A stretch of 64,000 bases of DNA, taken from assembly GCA_008012115.1 (NCBI GenBank), contig SSEB01000003.1, positions 372,001 through 436,000 on the forward strand. Direction: 5' to 3'. Source of the DNA: Nevskiaceae bacterium (GTDB lineage: Bacteria > Pseudomonadota > Gammaproteobacteria > Nevskiales > Nevskiaceae). The notes under the pieces are model-generated. The model was not told where the DNA came from, did not search any database, and was given only the letters and a program-made list of their open reading frames with translations. Both the position numbers and the translations under genes were made by a program. Below are positions 43,279 to 51,359 of the stretch, piece by piece; position 1 is the stretch's first letter; each line of letters starts with the position of its first letter.

Positions 43279-43626
43279 TTATCCACCATGCGCGTGCCGG
43301 GAATCCTCCGGCGCCTGCGCGCGCTCGCGCAGGCCGTAGTCGCGCATGACCTCCGCGATACGCAGGCGATAGTTCGCGAAGATCGTCTCGCGGCCGCGCC
43401 GCTGCGTGGCGCGGTGCGCTTCGAGGTTGCGCCACTGTTGCACCGCCGCCTCGTCGCGCCAGAACGACAGCGACAGCAGCTTGCCCGGCTGCGACAGGCT
43501 CTCGAAGCGCTCGATGGAGATGAAGCCGTCGAGGGTTTCCAGCAGCGGCCGCAACGCCGCGGCGGCATCGAGATATGCGTCGCGCTGGCCGTCGCGCGGC
43601 ATCACCTCGAAAATCACCGCGATCAT
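43279..43626 (-). CDS. Antibiotic biosynthesis monooxygenase (ABM) domain protein
   Basis: 115 residues, single ferredoxin-like ABM domain: [33 protein letters not shown] and [22 protein letters not shown], followed by [20 protein letters not shown]. The family includes small cofactor-free oxygenases and haem-degrading enzymes. The ATG overlaps the stop of the NIPSNAP gene, so the two are coupled. The C-terminal tail is charged and likely disordered. Probably under control of the divergent ArsR-type regulator. Confidence 0.85.
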   Translation of the reverse strand: MIAVIFEVMPRDGQRDAYLDAAAALRPLLETLDGFISIERFESLSQPGKLLSLSFWRDEAAVQQWRNLEAHRATQRRGRETIFANYRLRIAEVMRDYGLRERAQAPEDSRHAHGG

Positions 43627-43961
43627 GCGGTCGCCTGCGCGGGTATGTTGAGCGTGCCGTCGACGATGCTGAGGAACGAGCGCTCCTCGCGCAGGATCAG
43701 GCGCTTGTCCTGTGCCATCGCGAAATTGGCGCGGCCTTCCGCGTCGGCCTTGAGCCGCGCGCGGTAGGCCTCGTAGGCGGCGAGGCTGTCGAAGGCGATC
43801 ACGCCCCAGGCGATGTCGTTGCTGCCCTCGTGCGGCAGAAAGTAACCGAGCAGATGGCCGCCACAACGCGGAATGATGCGCCCCCAGTTCTCGGCGTAGG
43901 TCTGAAAGGCATCGCGCTGGAAGGGATCGATCTGGTAGCGGATGAAGCAGGCGAGGGTCAT
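43623..43961 (-). CDS. NIPSNAP family protein
   Basis: 112 residues: [26 protein letters not shown], then [36 protein letters not shown]. This dimeric alpha/beta ferredoxin-like fold defines NIPSNAP. The ATG at 43961 is the one that starts the domain; an upstream extension is out of family. It forms a two-gene unit with the ABM gene and is divergent from the ArsR-type regulator, a layout commonly seen for repressor-controlled small stress or detoxification operons. Confidence 0.85.
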   Translation of the reverse strand: MTLACFIRYQIDPFQRDAFQTYAENWGRIIPRCGGHLLGYFLPHEGSNDIAWGVIAFDSLAAYEAYRARLKADAEGRANFAMAQDKRLILREERSFLSIVDGTLNIPAQATA

Positions 43962-44010
43962 GGGGGTCTCCGGCATTGCGCCACACTGTACGCCGTTGCC
44001 GGCCGTCAAT

Positions 44011-44030
44011 GGTTCGCCTAGGATCGAACC
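44011..44030. promoter_or_regulatory. Palindrome abutting the ArsR-type start codon
   Basis: GGTTCG (44011-44016) and CGAACC (44025-44030) are perfect 6-bp arms with an 8-bp spacer, and the ATG of the regulator begins at the next base. It leaves no room for a normal Shine-Dalgarno, so the site may be an autoregulatory operator on a leaderless or very short-leader mRNA. Confidence 0.6.
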
Positions 44031-44711
44031 ATGAGAGACGGCCCCAGCATCGTCCGCATCGCCGCGCTGATCGGCGACCACACCCGCGCGGAAGTGCTCA
44101 CCGCGCTCATGGCCGACCGCGCGCTGACCGCCAGCGAGCTGGCGCACCTGGCCGGCGTGACCAAGCCCACCATCAGCGCGCACCTGGCCAAGCTGCTCGA
44201 CGCCGGGCTGCTCGCGGTGGAGTGCCAGGGTCGCCATCGCTACTTCCGCCTCGCGGACCGCGACGTGGCGCAACTGCTGGAATCGATGATGGGTGTCGCC
44301 TTCCGCACCGGCGCCGTGCGCCTCAAGTCCAGCCCGCGCGAGCCGGCGCTGCGCAAGGCCCGCGTCTGCTACGACCACCTCGCCGGTGAACTCGGCGTGC
44401 TGGCCTACGAGAGCCTGCTGCGGCAGAAGGTGCTGACGCTCAAGGATGGCGATCTGCAACTCACGCGCAAGGGCCGCGACTGGTTCCAGGATTTCGGCAT
44501 CGACGTGGACGCCGCTACCGCGCAGCGGCGCCCGCTCTGCCGCACCTGCCTCGACTGGAGCGAGCGGCGGCAGCATCTGGCAGGCGCTTTGGGCAGCGCG
44601 CTGCTGGAGCGCCTGCAGGCTTTGGGTTGGGTCAAGCGTGCAAAAGATTCACGGGTGATGATGTTCACGCCGGGCGGTGAGCGTGACTTCCGGGTGTTGT
44701 GGGCAGGCTGA
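44031..44711 (+). CDS. ArsR-family helix-turn-helix regulator
   Basis: 226 residues. N-terminal winged helix (about residues 8-85): [64 protein letters not shown]. The C-terminal half is longer than in metal-sensing ArsR proteins and contains a Cys pair ([18 protein letters not shown]) that recalls the DUF-type domain of larger ArsR regulators with a possible metal or redox site. Divergent from NIPSNAP-ABM across 69 bp. Confidence 0.9.
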   Translation: MRDGPSIVRIAALIGDHTRAEVLTALMADRALTASELAHLAGVTKPTISAHLAKLLDAGLLAVECQGRHRYFRLADRDVAQLLESMMGVAFRTGAVRLKSSPREPALRKARVCYDHLAGELGVLAYESLLRQKVLTLKDGDLQLTRKGRDWFQDFGIDVDAATAQRRPLCRTCLDWSERRQHLAGALGSALLERLQALGWVKRAKDSRVMMFTPGGERDFRVLWAG

Positions 44712-44851
44712 GCGGTCCGCGGGCACCCTTGCGGCATAGGGCCATGGCCATGGCTCGCATCGTCACGGCAGGAACAAACGTTGCGAACTTGACCGCGCTA
44801 CGGCGGCGAGGCAATGTGCCGCCCAATCAAGCAACGCCTAGAGAAACGAAA

Positions 44852-45520
44852 ATGAAAAGAGCCATACACGCATTTGCCGCCTTGGTCGTGGTTGTTTGCA
44901 GCGGCTGTGCCACGGAAAGTTCCCGCACCATCGAAGCGCCGACCGTGGCGTCGGCGGGCACGACGTACCAGGGGCCCCGCAGTGTTCTGGCCGTCGGCAA
45001 ATTCGACAATCGCTCGGACTACATGCGCGGCATCTTCTCGGACGGTGGCGATCCTCTGGGCAGTCAGGCCAAGACCATCCTGATCACCCATCTGCAGATG
45101 ACCGGCCGGTTTAGCGTGCTGGATCGCGACAATATGAGCGAGATCGGCCAGGAGGCGCGCATCGCGGGCGCCGCCCAGAAGCTCAAGGGAGCGGATTTCG
45201 TGGTGACCGGCAACGTCACGGCGTTTGGACGAAAGGAAGTGGGCGACCAGCAGCTTTTTGGCATCCTGGGTCGCGGCAAGTCCCAGGTCGCTTATGCCAA
45301 GGTGGCGCTGAACATCGTCAACGTGCTGACCTCGGAAGTGGTGTATTCCGTGCAGGGCGCGGGCGAATACACGCTGTCTGACCGCGAGGTCATCGGCTTC
45401 GGCGGCACCTCGGGCTACGACTCGACCCTCACGGGCAAGGTACTGGATCTGGCGATCCGTGAGGCGGTGAACAATCTGGTGGCAGGCGTTCAGTCGGGCG
45501 CCTGGAACCCGGGCCACTAA
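44852..45520 (+). CDS. CsgG/HfaB-family lipoprotein
   Basis: 222 residues from the ATG at 44852 (MKRAIHAFAALVVVVCSGCA), a lipoprotein signal with SGC lipobox. The CsgG-like domain shows VLAVGKFDNRSDYMRG, LITHLQMTGRFSVLDRDN and GADFVVTGNVTAFGRKEVGD, ending with LAIREAVNNLVAGVQSG. CsgG proteins form outer-membrane secretion pores, but the shorter forms next to DUF4810 and DUF799 lipoproteins make a separate conserved triad of unknown export role. The 140 bp upstream has no gene and probably holds the triad promoter. Confidence 0.88.
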   Translation: MKRAIHAFAALVVVVCSGCATESSRTIEAPTVASAGTTYQGPRSVLAVGKFDNRSDYMRGIFSDGGDPLGSQAKTILITHLQMTGRFSVLDRDNMSEIGQEARIAGAAQKLKGADFVVTGNVTAFGRKEVGDQQLFGILGRGKSQVAYAKVALNIVNVLTSEVVYSVQGAGEYTLSDREVIGFGGTSGYDSTLTGKVLDLAIREAVNNLVAGVQSGAWNPGH

Positions 45521-45570
45521 GCCGCGTCACCAAATAACAATGGCGCGCAAAGCGCGTCGGTGAGGGGGAT

Positions 45571-45948
45571 ATGCTCAACAATCTCTGGCGCTGGCGCGGC
45601 CATGCGGCGGCGGCCGTGTTGGTCTGCCTGACCGGCTGCGCGACGCAGCCGAGGGCGCTCTACGAATGGGGCAACTATGAGTCTGTGGTCTACGACTACC
45701 TCAAGGGTACGGGCGTAGCGCCGCAGGATCAGATTGGCAGCCTGCAGCAAACCATGCAGCAGGCGGCCGCCAGCGGCCTCAAGCTTCCTCCCGGCTTCAA
45801 CGCGCAATTGGGTCTTCTGTATCTCAAGGCGGGCCAGCCGGGGCAGGCGCAGGCGGCCTTTCGTGCCGAGGAGGTGCAGTTCCCTGAGTCGCGCCCGTAC
45901 ATGGAGTTCCTGCTGGCGAAGATGGATCAACACCAAGGGGGCAATTGA
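45571..45948 (+). CDS. DUF4810 family lipoprotein
   Basis: 125 residues with signal MLNNLWRWRGHAAAAVLVCLTGC (lipobox LTGC). The mature part (LYEWGNYESVVYDYLKG, FNAQLGLLYLKAGQPGQAQAAFRAE, PESRPYMEFLLAKM) is helical and tetratricopeptide-like. It is the second gene of the CsgG-DUF4810-DUF799 cassette. GAGGGGG precedes the ATG. The stop overlaps the start of the next gene. Confidence 0.9.
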   Translation: MLNNLWRWRGHAAAAVLVCLTGCATQPRALYEWGNYESVVYDYLKGTGVAPQDQIGSLQQTMQQAAASGLKLPPGFNAQLGLLYLKAGQPGQAQAAFRAEEVQFPESRPYMEFLLAKMDQHQGGN

Positions 45949-46712
45949 TGAGCATGCTTCGGTCCTCTGCCCTGCTCGTGGTGTCGCTGGCGGCCGTGTT
46001 GTTGTCCGGGTGCGCGACGCAAACGCCCTATGACTACACGGCGTACAAGCAAAGTCGCCCGCGCTCCATCCTGATCCTGCCGCCGGTGAACGACTCTCCG
46101 TCGGTGGAAGCCAGCTACACGGTGCTCTCCACCATGAGCATGCCCCTGGGAGAGTCGGGCTACTACGTCATCCCCGTGGCTTTGGCGGCGGAAACCTTCC
46201 GTCAAAACGGCCTGAGCAATCCGGCGGATATTGAGAGCGTCTCCATTGCCAAGCTGCGCCAGATCTTCGGGGCGGACGCGGCGCTGTACACGCACGTGAA
46301 GGCCTACGGCACCTCATACAAGCTGGTGACCAGCGAAAGCGTGGTGACCGTCGAGGGGCGCCTGGTGGACCTGCGAAATGGCATGGAAATCTGGAAAGGG
46401 GCCGCGAGCGCCAGCAGCGCGGAACAGCGCAACAATTCCTCCAGCGCCGGACTGATCGGTCTCCTGGTCATGGCCGTAGTGAACCAGGTGATGGAGAGCA
46501 CCACCGACATGAGCCACAAGATGGCGTCGGTGGCCAGTGTCCGCTTGTTGATGGCGGGCAGACCCGGCGGCGTGTTGTACGGCCCGCGCTCGCCAAACTA
46601 TGAGGGAACGGAACCGGCGCCGGTTGCCGACCCCACGCCTGTGGCCAATCCCGCAGCCACGCCCAACGGGGCAACGGCAGCATCAGCGTCTACAGGGCAA
46701 TCCTCGAAGTAA
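45948..46712 (+). CDS. DUF799 family lipoprotein
   Basis: 254 residues. The ATG at 45948 overlaps the preceding TGA and has AAGGGGGC upstream. Signal and lipobox: SALLVVSLAAVLLSGCATQ. The mature domain begins YDYTAYKQSRPRSILILPPVNDSPSVEASY and includes LGESGYYVIPVALAAETFRQNGL and KLRQIFGADAALYTHVKAYG, the conserved DUF799 core. A hydrophobic segment (AGLIGLLVMAVVNQVM) and a low-complexity Ala/Pro/Thr tail of about 40 residues follow. Third gene of the cassette. Confidence 0.9.
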   Translation: MSMLRSSALLVVSLAAVLLSGCATQTPYDYTAYKQSRPRSILILPPVNDSPSVEASYTVLSTMSMPLGESGYYVIPVALAAETFRQNGLSNPADIESVSIAKLRQIFGADAALYTHVKAYGTSYKLVTSESVVTVEGRLVDLRNGMEIWKGAASASSAEQRNNSSSAGLIGLLVMAVVNQVMESTTDMSHKMASVASVRLLMAGRPGGVLYGPRSPNYEGTEPAPVADPTPVANPAATPNGATAASASTGQSSK

Positions 46713-46913
46713 TTTTCGGCCTGCAGTATCGGGACTGGTTGAATGTTTAAGGCTCCATTCCTTTGCGTGTAACGGCTCAATTCGATGTGTGCTCACAGTT
46801 TCTGAAGCATGGTGGGACAAGGTTGCGGACTCCCTGCGGGGTAGTTCCTAAGGACATCGTGCAACCGACGAGAGCCCACGCAGGTTAAGCGTTGAGCGAC
46901 GCATAGCGCCCAG

Positions 46914-46941
46914 AAAAAACGCCCCTTTCGGGGCGTTTTTT
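46914..46941. terminator. Bidirectional Rho-independent terminator
   Basis: Stem CGCCCC / GGGGCG with loop TTTC, flanked by six A on the left and six T on the right, so it works on both strands. It lies between the convergent DUF799 and SDR genes, 2 bp from the SDR stop. The 200 bp from 46713 to here hold nothing else I can identify. Confidence 0.92.
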
Positions 46942-46942
46942 G

Positions 46943-47809
46943 TTACTGCACGATGGCTGGATGTGCCTGAGTCGGCCCGCCCAGCATCGGGCGATGAGAG
47001 GGCGGCTGCTTGCCGTCGATGTCCTTAAGTCCGTAATCCAGTGCGGCTTCCGCGCCGATCAGCACCTGGCCGGATTTCTCCATCACCTTCGGGTCGCGGT
47101 ACAGCGCGCTGATCAGGTGGCCGGTGAACTCGGGGCTTTCGGCGATCTCCCAGAAGCCGGCGTACTTCTGCGGCTCGGAGTCCATCACGCGCTTGGTGCG
47201 GTCGGTCTTGAGCATGCCCATCCAGATCGAGAACGCGGCGACGTTGAACGGCTTGAAGTCCACCGCCATGTCCTTGGCGAACTTGTCCACGCCGACCTTC
47301 TGCGCGCCGTAGCCGGGGCCGTGCATGTAGCAACTGGACCCGAACGAGGAGGTGAACACGACGAGGCCACGCTTGTTGGTCACCAGCAGCGGTGCCGCGT
47401 AGTAGCTGGCGACGTAGCCAGAGCGCAGGCCGACGTCGAGGATGTTAACGAGGTCCAGCGACTTCTCCCAGAACGGGCCGGGGATGATGAGCTGGTCGTG
47501 AATCACGGTGGCGTTGTTGACCAGGATGTCGAGCTTGCCCTGCTCTTTCTTCACGCGCTCGAACAGCGCCTTCACTTGTGCGTCGTCGCTATGATCGACG
47601 CCGACGGCGATGCCCTTGCCGCCGGCCCGGGTCACAGCTTCCGCAGTGGCGTGGATGGTGCCGGGCAGCGCCGCGTCGCCTTCCTTCTGCGAACGGCCTG
47701 TGACGTAGACGGTGGCGCCTTCCGCGCCGAGCGCCAGTGCAATGCCCTTGCCGGCACCGCGCGAGGCGCCGGTGACAACCGCGACCACGCCCTTGAGATT
47801 CTGGTTCAT
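46943..47809 (-). CDS. SDR of the DHRS1-like subgroup
   Basis: 288 residues. Cofactor motif TGASRGAGKGIAL, VTGRSQKEGDAALPGTIHAT, NNAT in place of NNAG (DILVNNATVIHD), Ser in VFTSSFGSS, and Tyr/Lys in YGAQKVGVDK. These features fit the DHRS1-like branch, some members of which act on steroids. It lies 15 bp downstream of the fadD3-like gene on the same strand and is most likely part of the same operon, so a steroid intermediate is the expected substrate. Confidence 0.87.
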   Translation of the reverse strand: MNQNLKGVVAVVTGASRGAGKGIALALGAEGATVYVTGRSQKEGDAALPGTIHATAEAVTRAGGKGIAVGVDHSDDAQVKALFERVKKEQGKLDILVNNATVIHDQLIIPGPFWEKSLDLVNILDVGLRSGYVASYYAAPLLVTNKRGLVVFTSSFGSSCYMHGPGYGAQKVGVDKFAKDMAVDFKPFNVAAFSIWMGMLKTDRTKRVMDSEPQKYAGFWEIAESPEFTGHLISALYRDPKVMEKSGQVLIGAEAALDYGLKDIDGKQPPSHRPMLGGPTQAHPAIVQ

Positions 47810-47824
47810 CGCTGACTCCTCACG

Positions 47825-49408
47825 TTATGCAGACGCGGTTTTTTTCCGCAATTCGAATTTCAGCACCTTGCCCGAAGCATTGGTCGGCAGCGCCGCAACC
47901 ACTTCGACGCTACGCGGCACCTTGTAGTTGGCCATGTGCTCGCGGCACCAGGCGATGAAATCCTTGTCCGCAATCTGCTGGCCGGGGCGGGCGACGACAT
48001 AGGCCTTGCCGACTTCGCCCTGGCGCTCGTCGGGCACGCCGACCACGGCGACCTGGGCGACCGCCGGATGCGCGGCGATGATGCGTTCGATCTCTGCCGG
48101 GTAGCAGTTGAAGCCACCGGTGATGTACATGTCCTTGAGGCGATCGGTGATCTTGAGATAACCGCGCGCATCGAGGATGCCGATGTCGCCGGTATGCAGC
48201 CAGCCGTCGGCGTCGATGGTCTTGCGCGTCTCGGCTTCGTCGTCGAGATAGCCCTGCATCACGTTGTAGCCGCGTACCACGATCTCGCCGGCTTCGCCCG
48301 CCGGCACGGGTTTGCCGTCGCCATCGACGCAACGCAGTTCGACATTGGGAATCGCCTTGCCACTGGTCAGCGCGATGGTCTCGGCGGTATCGCCGGCCTC
48401 GCACAGCGACACCACGCCGCAGGTCTCGGTGAGGCCGTAGCCGGTCAGGACCACTTTGAAGCCGAGCTCGGCGCGGATGCGTTCGATCAGGCTCGGTGCG
48501 ATGGCCGCCGCGCCGGTGATGGTGGCGCGCAGCGAGGAGAGATCGGCGCCCGTGCGAGCCGGATCATTGAGCAGCGAGATGAACAGCGTCGGCGGGCCGG
48601 GCAGCACGGAGATGCGATCCCGCGCGATGCGCTGCAGAATCTTGCCGGCATCGAACACCGCGTGCGGCAGCACCGTGCAGCCGGCGAGCAGGCCGCCGAG
48701 CCAGCCGACCTTGTAGCCGAAGGAATGGAAGAAGGGATTGGCGACGAGATACTGGTCCTCGGGCACCAGGCCGACGGCCCTGGACCAGTCGGCAATGACG
48801 CACAGATTCTGCTGGTGCGTGGTGACGACGCCTTTCGGCAGTCCGGTGGTGCCGGAGGTGAAGAGGATGTCCATGCGGTCATCAGGTTTCACGGCGGCGG
48901 CGCATTTCAGCACGTCGTCGGTATGCGCCAGATCGGCCTTGGCCATGAAATCGCGCCAGCCGGTGTCGCCGGCCTTTTCGTCTCGCAGAACGACGAGGTG
49001 CTCCAGCGTCTTGGGCCAGTGCTCGGTGAGCAGTGTCGGGTAGTGCAGGCCGAGAAAATGGCCGGCGCAGAACAGCACGCGCGCACCGGATTTCTCCAGC
49101 ACATAGCCGGCCTCGTGACCCTTCATGCGCGTGTTGATCGGCACCAGCACGGCGCCGAGCGTGTGAATGGCGAGGCCGGCGACGATCCACTCGACGCCGT
49201 TGGGCGCCCAGATGGCGACGCGGTCGCCGTGCTTCACGCCCAGCGCCCGCAATGCGCGTGCGGCGTAGATGCGCAACTGGTCGAGCTCGGCGTAGCTGAG
49301 GTTTTCGCCGTACTCGCCGATCACCGCCGTGCGCGAGGCATGACGGCGCACGGACGCGGCGAATGCGGAAGGAACGGTGGCTGCCAGGAATTGCGTTTCG
49401 CGGCTCAT
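47825..49408 (-). CDS. fadD3: Acyl-CoA synthetase, FadD3-like (HIP:CoA ligase candidate)
   Basis: ATP-dependent ligase of about 527 residues. P-loop-like LFTSGTTGLPKGVVTTH, the aromatic gate region NPFFHSFGYK, YGLTETCGVVSL, the hinge TGDIGILDARGYLKITDRLKDM, and the adenylation Lys in NASGKVLKFEL are all present. In steroid degraders FadD3 attaches CoA to the C/D-ring propionate HIP to start ring C/D breakdown. The assignment rests on the neighbours (KshB, HsaC, IpdAB); other short-chain ligases look similar. ATG at 49408 is preferred over a start 18 bp upstream. Confidence 0.82.
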   Translation of the reverse strand: MSRETQFLAATVPSAFAASVRRHASRTAVIGEYGENLSYAELDQLRIYAARALRALGVKHGDRVAIWAPNGVEWIVAGLAIHTLGAVLVPINTRMKGHEAGYVLEKSGARVLFCAGHFLGLHYPTLLTEHWPKTLEHLVVLRDEKAGDTGWRDFMAKADLAHTDDVLKCAAAVKPDDRMDILFTSGTTGLPKGVVTTHQQNLCVIADWSRAVGLVPEDQYLVANPFFHSFGYKVGWLGGLLAGCTVLPHAVFDAGKILQRIARDRISVLPGPPTLFISLLNDPARTGADLSSLRATITGAAAIAPSLIERIRAELGFKVVLTGYGLTETCGVVSLCEAGDTAETIALTSGKAIPNVELRCVDGDGKPVPAGEAGEIVVRGYNVMQGYLDDEAETRKTIDADGWLHTGDIGILDARGYLKITDRLKDMYITGGFNCYPAEIERIIAAHPAVAQVAVVGVPDERQGEVGKAYVVARPGQQIADKDFIAWCREHMANYKVPRSVEVVAALPTNASGKVLKFELRKKTASA

Positions 49409-49434
49409 GGTCGCTTTCACAAACAAATCATGCC

Positions 49435-49460
49435 GTCATGCCAGCCTGCGCCGGCATGAC
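49435..49460. repeat. Short REP-like palindrome
   Basis: GTCATGCC (49435-49442) and GGCATGAC (49453-49460) form 8-bp arms around a 10-nt loop, in the gap between the kshB stop and the fadD3 start. The sequence style matches the common dispersed GTCATGCC-type hairpins of Proteobacteria. A half copy (CGTCATGCCGGCCTGCG) occurs near 32370. Confidence 0.6.
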
Positions 49461-49497
49461 CAGGGAATCGAGGGATGACGAAATCACGCATTGCGCC

Positions 49498-50538
49498 TTA
49501 CGACGGATAGCTGACGCGGATGCGCGAGGACAGCGGCACGGCCTGGCAACCGAGAATCCAGCCCTGGTCGAGGTCGTTCTTGTCGAGCACCTGGTTGTGG
49601 CGCAGTTCGACGTTGCCTTCCTCCAGCTTGCACATGCAGGCGGCGCAGGCCCCGGCGCGGCAGGAGTAGGGTGGCTGCATGCCGGCGGCTTCCATCGCGT
49701 CGATGATGAGCTGGCCTTCGCGGCCTTCGACGGTGCGCGTCTCGCCGTCCAGCGTCACTTCGATCTCGACGCGGCCGGCATCGGCGGCGGGCGCTGCATC
49801 GGCAGCCTCGTCGGCATCCTCCGGCAGCGACACGAAGCGTTCGACGTGGATGCGCGCGTGCGGCATGCCGAGATCGTGCGCCGCCGCAGCAGCAGTGGCG
49901 TCCATGAACAGCGAGGGGCCGCAGATGAAGCATTCGGCGTGCTCGAAGCCGCGCCCCAGCGCGCTGATCTGCGCCTGCGAGGGAATGCCCTGCACGCTGT
50001 CCAGCCAGTGGATCACCTGCAGGCGCTTGGGATGTTCGCGCGAGAGCTTGGCCAGCAGCGAGCCAAAGATCACCGAGCGCTCGTCACGGTTGGCGTAGAT
50101 CAGGCGGATGCTGCCGTTGCCGCTGGCGAGCACTGTGCGGATGATCGACAGCACCGGCGTGATGCCGCTGCCGCCGGCGAACATCAGGAAATCCTCGTCG
50201 AGGTTTTTCGGCGTGAAGATGCCGCCGGGTGCGGCCACGTCCAGCGTGTCGCCGGCCTTGAGGTGATCGCACAGCCAATTGGAGCCGCGGCCGTCCACCA
50301 CGCGCTTGACGGTGACGCGCAGCGGCTCGTCGAACGCCGGCGTGCTGGATAGCGAGTAGCAGCGCGGCAGCGGACGTGCGGCCAGCGGGACGTGCAGCGT
50401 CAGGAACTGGCCCGGCCTGTAGCGGAACTGCGCCTGCAGCGCCTCCGGCACGTCGAACAGGATCGAGCGCGCGTCCGCCGTCTCCTCGACGACTTCGCGG
50501 ATTTTCAGCCTGTGATACTGGACGCGGGACATTTTCAA
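49498..50538 (-). CDS. kshB: Ferredoxin reductase component of 3-ketosteroid 9-alpha-hydroxylase
   Basis: 346-residue electron-transfer protein. FAD domain (RYRPGQFLTLHVP, RCYSLSSTP), NAD domain (MFAGGSGITPVLSIIR, CFICGPSLFMD), and a C-terminal plant-type [2Fe-2S] domain with CRAGACAACMCKLEEG and a fourth Cys in ILGCQAVP. This order is that of KshB/PaaK-type reductases, which deliver electrons to the Rieske oxygenase KshA. No kshA lies in the window. The gene is flanked by an SDR and the FadD3-like ligase. A second ATG two codons in is equally likely. Confidence 0.87.
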   Translation of the reverse strand: MKMSRVQYHRLKIREVVEETADARSILFDVPEALQAQFRYRPGQFLTLHVPLAARPLPRCYSLSSTPAFDEPLRVTVKRVVDGRGSNWLCDHLKAGDTLDVAAPGGIFTPKNLDEDFLMFAGGSGITPVLSIIRTVLASGNGSIRLIYANRDERSVIFGSLLAKLSREHPKRLQVIHWLDSVQGIPSQAQISALGRGFEHAECFICGPSLFMDATAAAAAHDLGMPHARIHVERFVSLPEDADEAADAAPAADAGRVEIEVTLDGETRTVEGREGQLIIDAMEAAGMQPPYSCRAGACAACMCKLEEGNVELRHNQVLDKNDLDQGWILGCQAVPLSSRIRVSYPS

Positions 50539-50548
50539 TGTGGGCCGA

Positions 50549-51331
50549 TCAATCGGCCCACATCAGGTAACCGTTGTCGATGCGCAACTCGGCGCCGCTG
50601 ATGAACTTCGATTCGTCCGACGCCAGGAACAGCACCAGGTTGGCGATGTCCATCGGCTGGGCGAAGCGCGCCATCATCTGCTTCTGATCCATCATGCGCA
50701 CGGCGGTCTTGGTGCCCTTGGGCATGCTGCTGTGCAGGTTGGCGACCATCGGCGTCATGATGCCATCGGGGTGCACGGAGTTGCAGCGGATGTTGTTCAG
50801 CTCCATGCGGCAGTGCGCGGCGATGCTGCGCGTCATCGCCGTCACCGCGCCCTTGGACGCGGCGTAAGCGCAGAACGAGCCCTGCCCGCCAATGGCCGAG
50901 ATCGAAGCCATGTTGATGATGGAGCCGCCGCCGCGCTTCTTCATCGCCGGCACGGCGTAGTGGCAGCCAAGGAAATAGCCGTCGGCATTGACGCGCTGGA
51001 TCTTCTGCCAGGTGGCGAGGCTGGTGTCCTCGATGTTGCCGTACATCAGGATTCCGGCATTGTTGACCAGGATATCGAGACCACCGAAGGTCGCCTCGGT
51101 CTGCGCCATCACCGCTTTCCAGTCGTCCTCGGAGGCGATGTCGTGCTTTACGAACAGCGCGCTGCCTGCATGGCTGGCGTTGATCTGCGCAGCGACCTTG
51201 GTGCCGTCCGCCTCGTTGAGATCGGTCAGCACCACCTTGGCGCCTTCGCGCGCCAGCAGAAGGGCGTCTTCCTTGCCCACGCCACTGGCAGCGCCGGTGA
51301 CGATGGCGACCTTGTTTTGTACGCGACCCAT
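50549..51331 (-). CDS. SDR, hydroxysteroid-dehydrogenase-like
   Basis: 260 residues: MGRVQNKVAIVTGAASGVGKED, VVLTDLNEADG (NAD preference), NNAG, Ser in INMASISAIGG, Tyr/Lys in YAASKGAVTAMTR, HPDGIMTPMV and a C-terminal GAELRIDNGYLMW. Close in layout to the SDR at 40.6 kb and to bacterial 3-beta/17-beta- and 20-beta-hydroxysteroid dehydrogenases. GAGGAG precedes the ATG. It is 10 bp upstream of kshB and 28 bp downstream of the flavoprotein gene on the same strand, so an operon with both is likely. Confidence 0.88.
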   Translation of the reverse strand: MGRVQNKVAIVTGAASGVGKEDALLLAREGAKVVLTDLNEADGTKVAAQINASHAGSALFVKHDIASEDDWKAVMAQTEATFGGLDILVNNAGILMYGNIEDTSLATWQKIQRVNADGYFLGCHYAVPAMKKRGGGSIINMASISAIGGQGSFCAYAASKGAVTAMTRSIAAHCRMELNNIRCNSVHPDGIMTPMVANLHSSMPKGTKTAVRMMDQKQMMARFAQPMDIANLVLFLASDESKFISGAELRIDNGYLMWAD

Positions 51332-51359
51332 ATCGTGCTCCTCGATGGTTCTTGTGCTT

